Of a stretch of 64,000 bases of DNA, positions 60,445 through 64,000 are shown one piece after another (the stretch's first letter is position 1; every line of letters begins with the position of its first letter). The notes below the pieces were generated by a model. That model had not been told where the DNA came from. It searched no databases and saw only the letters and a program-made list of their open reading frames with translations. The position numbers and the translations under genes are program-made. Origin of the DNA: UBA5018 sp947463165 (lineage in GTDB: Bacteria > Cyanobacteriota > Cyanobacteriia > PCC-6307 > Cyanobiaceae). The DNA lies in assembly GCA_943371245.1 (NCBI GenBank), contig CALRTY020000003.1, forward strand, positions 124,001 through 188,000, read 5' to 3'.

Positions 60445-61614
60445 TCAACTCTTGGTGCTCCCCTTTACTCCATCCACGAGCCAATCCATTTTTTCCAGAG
60501 CAATGTCCCGCTGTTTTAGTTCCTGTCCTTTGGAGATAATCACCTTGCCTTGGTTGTCCTTCAGCTCACCCGAATAGATCACCAGTTCCCCCTTGCGAAG
60601 CTTTTGCTGTGCTGCGTCTGCATCTTTTTTGGCAGCTTCGTTCACCGCTGGGCCGTAGGCTGAAACCTTAATGAATTCGTCGCTTAAGCCGCCGCGATAG
60701 AGGTGTGGAATGCTTCCACTGGCTAAAGTTTTACCCGCTTTTACCTCTTTTACGTAGTTTTCATACACAGTTGGCCAGTCCCATTCGGCGCCTGTTAGGT
60801 AGCCCTTGGGGGCCAGGGCTGCCTGATTTGTGTGGTAGCCACTGCAATAAATTCCCCGCTTTTCCGCTGTCTCCATAATAATTTTAGGGCTATCTACGTG
60901 GCAGGTGAGCACCTCAATTCCCTGATCTGCCAAACTATTTGCCGCTTCTGCCTCCTTAACCGGCTCAGCCCAGTTACCCGTAAATACAACCTGTGTGGTG
61001 GCGTCAGGTCTAACGCTGCGCGCCCCTAGAGTAAAGCTATTGATATTGCGCAATACCTGGGGAATTGGCTTTGCTGCAATGAAGCCGAGTTTTCCAGTCT
61101 TACTGGTGTGGGCAGCTACGATGCCAGCCACATATTGAGACTCATCTATATAGCCAAAGTAACTACCGGCATTCTTTGGGTGATTGGGTTGGTACAGACC
61201 TCCGCAGTGCAGGAACTGTACGTTGGGATACTCCTTGGCCAGCTTGATGATATGGGGATCGAAATACCCGAAAGAGGTGGGAAAGAGCAGGGTTGCACCA
61301 TCTACTTCAATCATATTGCGCATGGTTTCTGCTACTGCCGTGGTCTCGGGCACATTGGCTTCTTCTACCACCTTAACACCGGCCATTTTCGCAACCGCCG
61401 CTGCCCCTTCTGCATGGGCTTGGTTGTAACCATAGTCATCCTTGGGGCCCACGTAGATAAATCCTACGATCAAATCCTTGCCGCCTTTGCCACCCGAAGC
61501 CTGCTGATTAGTGGAGGAACAAGCAGTTGTTAGCTTAACAAGGCCGAGGGTGCTTGCAGCCAGCAGACCACGGATGACAACACGACGGGAAAGATTCATG
61601 GAGTTAGGCATCAC
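60445..61614 (-). CDS. BMP-family substrate-binding lipoprotein
   Basis: 389 residues. The N-terminus has NLSRRVVIRG, a twin-arginine-like pair, a hydrophobic stretch, then lipobox LTTAC with Cys32 as the lipid-bound residue. The mature part is a PBP1/BMP domain (DLIVGFIYVGPKDDYGYNQ, VEDGATLLFPTSFG-like, YFGYIDESQYVAGIVA). The family binds nucleosides or other N-rich heterocycles and ureides. It is the first gene of the eight-gene operon; an NtcA-type promoter lies about 200 bases upstream. ATG 61599 is an alternative start. Confidence 0.93.
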   Translation of the reverse strand: MMPNSMNLSRRVVIRGLLAASTLGLVKLTTACSSTNQQASGGKGGKDLIVGFIYVGPKDDYGYNQAHAEGAAAVAKMAGVKVVEEANVPETTAVAETMRNMIEVDGATLLFPTSFGYFDPHIIKLAKEYPNVQFLHCGGLYQPNHPKNAGSYFGYIDESQYVAGIVAAHTSKTGKLGFIAAKPIPQVLRNINSFTLGARSVRPDATTQVVFTGNWAEPVKEAEAANSLADQGIEVLTCHVDSPKIIMETAEKRGIYCSGYHTNQAALAPKGYLTGAEWDWPTVYENYVKEVKAGKTLASGSIPHLYRGGLSDEFIKVSAYGPAVNEAAKKDADAAQQKLRKGELVIYSGELKDNQGKVIISKGQELKQRDIALEKMDWLVDGVKGSTKS

Positions 61615-61812
61615 AAGTGAGTTAGAGGTAGGTTAAGCTTTTGGTTTTGGCGTTGCAAAGATCATCTAAATAAATTGACGATCTGAGTTGGGCGGTTCGT
61701 AGAGCAGCTGGGCACCGCAGGGGGTTTTCTGTTCTTGACACTAGAGAATTTTTTGTTTTTCTCCGGTGTTTTGAGATCTTGTTTATTTGCGATATTGCAA
61801 GGCTTGATTGGT

Positions 61813-61858
61813 AAGCGATTTTAATTCAGGAATTTGCCCGCGTGGTAGCAACGGCTAC
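61813..61858 (-). promoter_or_regulatory. NtcA-activated promoter of the ureide operon
   Basis: On the minus strand GTAGCCGTTGCTAC (61845-61858) fits GTAN8TAC, followed after exactly 21 bases by TAAAAT (61818-61823), which fits the TAN3T -10 box. This is the canonical class II NtcA layout. The transcript would start near 61811 and carry a leader of about 200 bases before the lipoprotein gene. Confidence 0.85.
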
Positions 61859-62133
61859 ATTCTGCTGGGGCGCCTCGCAATTGTAAGGTTTTGCAAGCTG
61901 CATTGTGTCTGAGTTGGATTTGTGGACTGTGTGTAATATTGCCTTATCTGCGGGCTTCCTGGCGGAGAATTTTTTGCATCACCGCTGTTTTTGTTGTGGA
62001 ATGGCTTTGCACAACTGCTCTGTGATATTGTGCCTTCCCGGCTAGACTTCTGTGGATTTCCTGATTTGTGTTAGTGACTGAGTGGCGGCTATCTGTTAAG
62101 GTCGTGAGTTGGTCGTGAGTTGGTCGTGATGAG

Positions 62134-62805
62134 TTAATGGCTGAACTTCGTCTGTAGCCTGTGCTCATGTATCAAATTTTCGTAGCTTACCACATTTAGC
62201 CAATACTCGGGAATACCATCTTCTGGGTCGGTGCCAGTTAAACTGTGTCTAGTATTGACTGTGATTTTCAGCTGGTCATTGCCCCATTTGTTTGCCAACT
62301 CTTGTATCCATGACTTGCGGTCATCCAGTGTTGGAAAAGCAAGATAGCATCCCCGGAGATGATTGCTGTAATCATTGATTCCAAAAAAATTAATAAAGCG
62401 TTTTAACTCCTTCGATAGTTCAGTTGAACTGGGGTCAAAATTTTTTAGCTCGATGATCCTGGCTTCTTTTGTGAGCTCATGCTCAACATAGATGTCTACC
62501 CGGCCTCTCCTGCCCGGCCAAGAAAAGTTTTCTCGGAAATACCCCTTATGGCCAATCTGATTGAACCAAATACGTCCGACAATGTTATGTGTAGACTCTT
62601 CTAGTTTGATTGATAAATCATAGCCGGATTGCTCGCCGGCGCCCCATGCCAGTCGTTCCGCCACAAAGACTGTCAATAGATACTCTGGCTTTACCTTGAG
62701 CATTTCTTTAGAATAACGCCAATGGCGGTCGATTCCCTGCTTCATGCCCTCGGATATTGCAGCTGCCCACGGCAGGTTGATGTTAGCGCTCATTTGATGT
62801 CCCAC
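62134..62805 (-). CDS. Hypothetical protein with PD-(D/E)XK nuclease-like core
   Basis: 223 residues. Asp104 in GRRGRVDIYVEHE and Glu119-x-Lys121 in ARIIELKNFDP lie at the spacing and in the beta-strand context of the PD-(D/E)XK catalytic core. A Glu in an earlier helix (VFVAERLAWG) could complete it. No other domain is recognised. AT-richer than the core genome and a single gene; possible roles are restriction, repair or a mobile-element remnant. A second start at 62793 (MSANINL) is possible. Confidence 0.65.
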   Translation of the reverse strand: MGHQMSANINLPWAAAISEGMKQGIDRHWRYSKEMLKVKPEYLLTVFVAERLAWGAGEQSGYDLSIKLEESTHNIVGRIWFNQIGHKGYFRENFSWPGRRGRVDIYVEHELTKEARIIELKNFDPSSTELSKELKRFINFFGINDYSNHLRGCYLAFPTLDDRKSWIQELANKWGNDQLKITVNTRHSLTGTDPEDGIPEYWLNVVSYENLIHEHRLQTKFSH

Positions 62806-63065
62806 ACTTTAGATCAAAGGTCGGTACAGATTTTGCGGATTGGCATCGGCTCCATCCTCCTTATTTCTTTCGGTATTGAGATGGTTTCACCGCGGTTTGG
62901 CCATAGAGAGAGTTAGTATCACTGATGTTACAGGTATTAGGCTGCCATGGCTTGATGCGAACCGCTGAACGATCTAGATCAGAAGCGGAATTTAAGACTG
63001 TGTATTGACTTGTCATGTCTGGATCCCTCTGCTGGTTATTGCCGTTGGGCGATTACTGGCTCTGT

Positions 63066-63596
63066 CTAATCTTTATTTATCTTACTCTTCAGCCGTTCCA
63101 GCTCTTCTCTGAGTTCACTAATGCTCTGCATTGAGTCGTCCAGATCTATGCGTCTGCGCTCCTGATCTTCTCCCTGGTAGTCTCGCAGGGACTTGAACAT
63201 TAGACCTCCACCACCGGCAATCATCATCACCATTGTCATTAGGCTCCATAGGCTGGCTGTTCTAAAGCTAAACATGAGGCTTTGTAGTATCCCCACTCCC
63301 GCTGCAGCCGAAGCTGCCCATACAAGAAACCAACCAACTTTTCTATAGGTATCAGCCAGTAAAAGGGCCACTCCAATGCCAAAGGGAATCATTAACAATC
63401 CCAAGCCTTGGCCAGTGCCAAAGGAAAACATTCCACCAAAAAATCTCCCCATTCTGCCACCGTAACTTCTGCCCCATCCCATGCCACTATAACCAGAGTC
63501 AACCATCACTTGATTGGTGAACAGGAATATCCCCGCCGCGAAAAGTGCGCCACCTAGAAGAAATAAAAAGAAATCTTGAATAGGCTTGCGAATCAT
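63066..63596 (-). CDS. Membrane protein with C-terminal coiled coil
   Basis: 176 residues. About four membrane segments: FFLFLLGGALFAAGIFLFT, GLLMIPFGIGVALLLADTY, VGWFLVWAASAAAGVGILQ and SLMTMVMMIAGGGGLMF. A Gly/Arg/Phe-rich loop lies between the first two, and the last 40 residues (SMQSISELREELERLKSKI) form a coiled coil. I do not recognise a family. The composition supports a real gene. Confidence 0.75.
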   Translation of the reverse strand: MIRKPIQDFFLFLLGGALFAAGIFLFTNQVMVDSGYSGMGWGRSYGGRMGRFFGGMFSFGTGQGLGLLMIPFGIGVALLLADTYRKVGWFLVWAASAAAGVGILQSLMFSFRTASLWSLMTMVMMIAGGGGLMFKSLRDYQGEDQERRRIDLDDSMQSISELREELERLKSKINKD

Positions 63597-63798
63597 GGTT
63601 GAAGTGAGTCCCTGCTAGATCATCTGGCCTATGGGATCATCTGTCAACCATCTTCTGACAATGTGTAGGAACCCTTCAGGTGTGGGAACTGCTGAATACC
63701 GACCGACTTTAGCTTGCCTTTACCTGACCACTGTGAGCACATGACATAAAGACTCTTAGCTGGCTTAGTTGTAGGTCTGGTGTTCTCTTAGGGTATTT

Positions 63799-64000
63799 CT
63801 AGAAAAACTGATCGAAATTGTCAAAATCAACCACCTTGAAGGTGCCGTCTTGCACCTGTGCCATTAGCCGTTCCAGTTGCACCCATAGGGCTCCGGCGGT
63901 GGCCAGTGACAGAGCGAAGGACACCAGCAGGGCGGTGCCGAGCGAGAAGCCAAATACCGACAAACTGGCGCCGATGAACAGGGTGATTCCGAGCACGATC
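63799..64000 (-). CDS. Hypothetical membrane protein, 3' end only
   Basis: At least 66 residues, with two hydrophobic segments (GITLFIGASLSVFGFSLGTA, LLVSFALSLATAGALWV) and the acidic end FKVVDFDNFDQFF. The frame is open to the window edge, so the start is probably outside; GTG 63996 is a possible internal start. No family recognised. Confidence 0.65.
   Translation of the reverse strand, partial: IVLGITLFIGASLSVFGFSLGTALLVSFALSLATAGALWVQLERLMAQVQDGTFKVVDFDNFDQFF

Noticed and set aside
61944..62168. 74-residue minus-strand frame after the nuclease-like gene
   Set aside because: Ser/Thr/His-rich composition, overlap with the upstream gene and no start signal; probably chance.
1..64000. tRNA, rRNA and CRISPR arrays
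   Set aside because: I saw no tRNA arm sequences, rRNA stretches or regularly spaced repeats with unique spacers. The tandem arrays present are head to tail without spacers. A covariance-model scan would be decisive.

Overview
The window is chromosomal DNA of a high-GC, tightly packed cyanobacterium. It carries allophycocyanin genes with the core-membrane linker (apcE, apcA, apcB, apcC), a cyanobacterial F-type ATP synthase operon with separate b and b' subunits, plastid-type ribosomal protein PSRP-3, PII and Amt under NtcA-type sites, and HIP1 octamers (GCGATCGC, for example near 10193, 11455, 14895, 19372, 33667 and 49685). Gene content and GC point to a freshwater or brackish picocyanobacterium of the Cyanobium/Synechococcus group; the species assignment is inference.

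Layout. 1-2.5 kb: 3' part of an outer-membrane porin, a small secreted protein and a VapB-type antitoxin with a decayed VapC. 2.9-5.0 kb: an AT-rich scar with a ruined IS5-family element, a SieB-like membrane protein and a ruined ISAs1-family transposase. 5.2-17.5 kb: housekeeping genes (PSRP-3, HAD hydrolase, pepP, GTPase, nadD-nadE, ald, DUF3326 protein, ferredoxin) plus a HEPN/MNT toxin-antitoxin pair and a 2OG-Fe(II) oxygenase. 17.6-23.6 kb: atp operon on the minus strand with a clear terminator. 25-31.4 kb: apcE, a 1.8 kb AT-rich spacer, then apcABC with a strong terminator. 31.5-40 kb: ftsW, ccdA, ccsB, queF, glnB, an rRNA methyltransferase-like gene, purB, a 38-residue membrane peptide and amt. 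40.3-43.2 kb: a large Ski2-like helicase. 44-53 kb: an accessory block with two sulfotransferase-like genes, a MacA/MacB-like tripartite exporter, two methyltransferases and a baeRF3-family protein. 54.4-61.9 kb: an eight-gene minus-strand operon, described below. 62-64 kb: a possible PD-(D/E)XK nuclease and two membrane proteins.

The most interesting system is the 54.4-61.6 kb operon. It joins a complete BMP/NupNOPQ-type ABC importer (lipoprotein, two permeases, double ATPase) to a biuret-hydrolase-like cysteine hydrolase, a second paralogous cysteine hydrolase, a stand-alone copy of the allophanate hydrolase C-terminal domain and a small cupin. Upstream lies a textbook NtcA-activated promoter (GTAN8TAC, 21 bases, TAAAAT). 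I read it as a nitrogen-starvation scavenging system for biuret, triuret or a related ureido compound. NtcA-type sites also precede glnB and amt, so three nitrogen loci in this window appear to share one regulator.

A second theme is repeats. Many short degenerate tandem arrays, often with an exact 15-bp (five-codon) unit, occur both in spacers and inside genes at termini or linkers, and a dispersed imperfect palindrome resembles the ends of the dead IS5 element.
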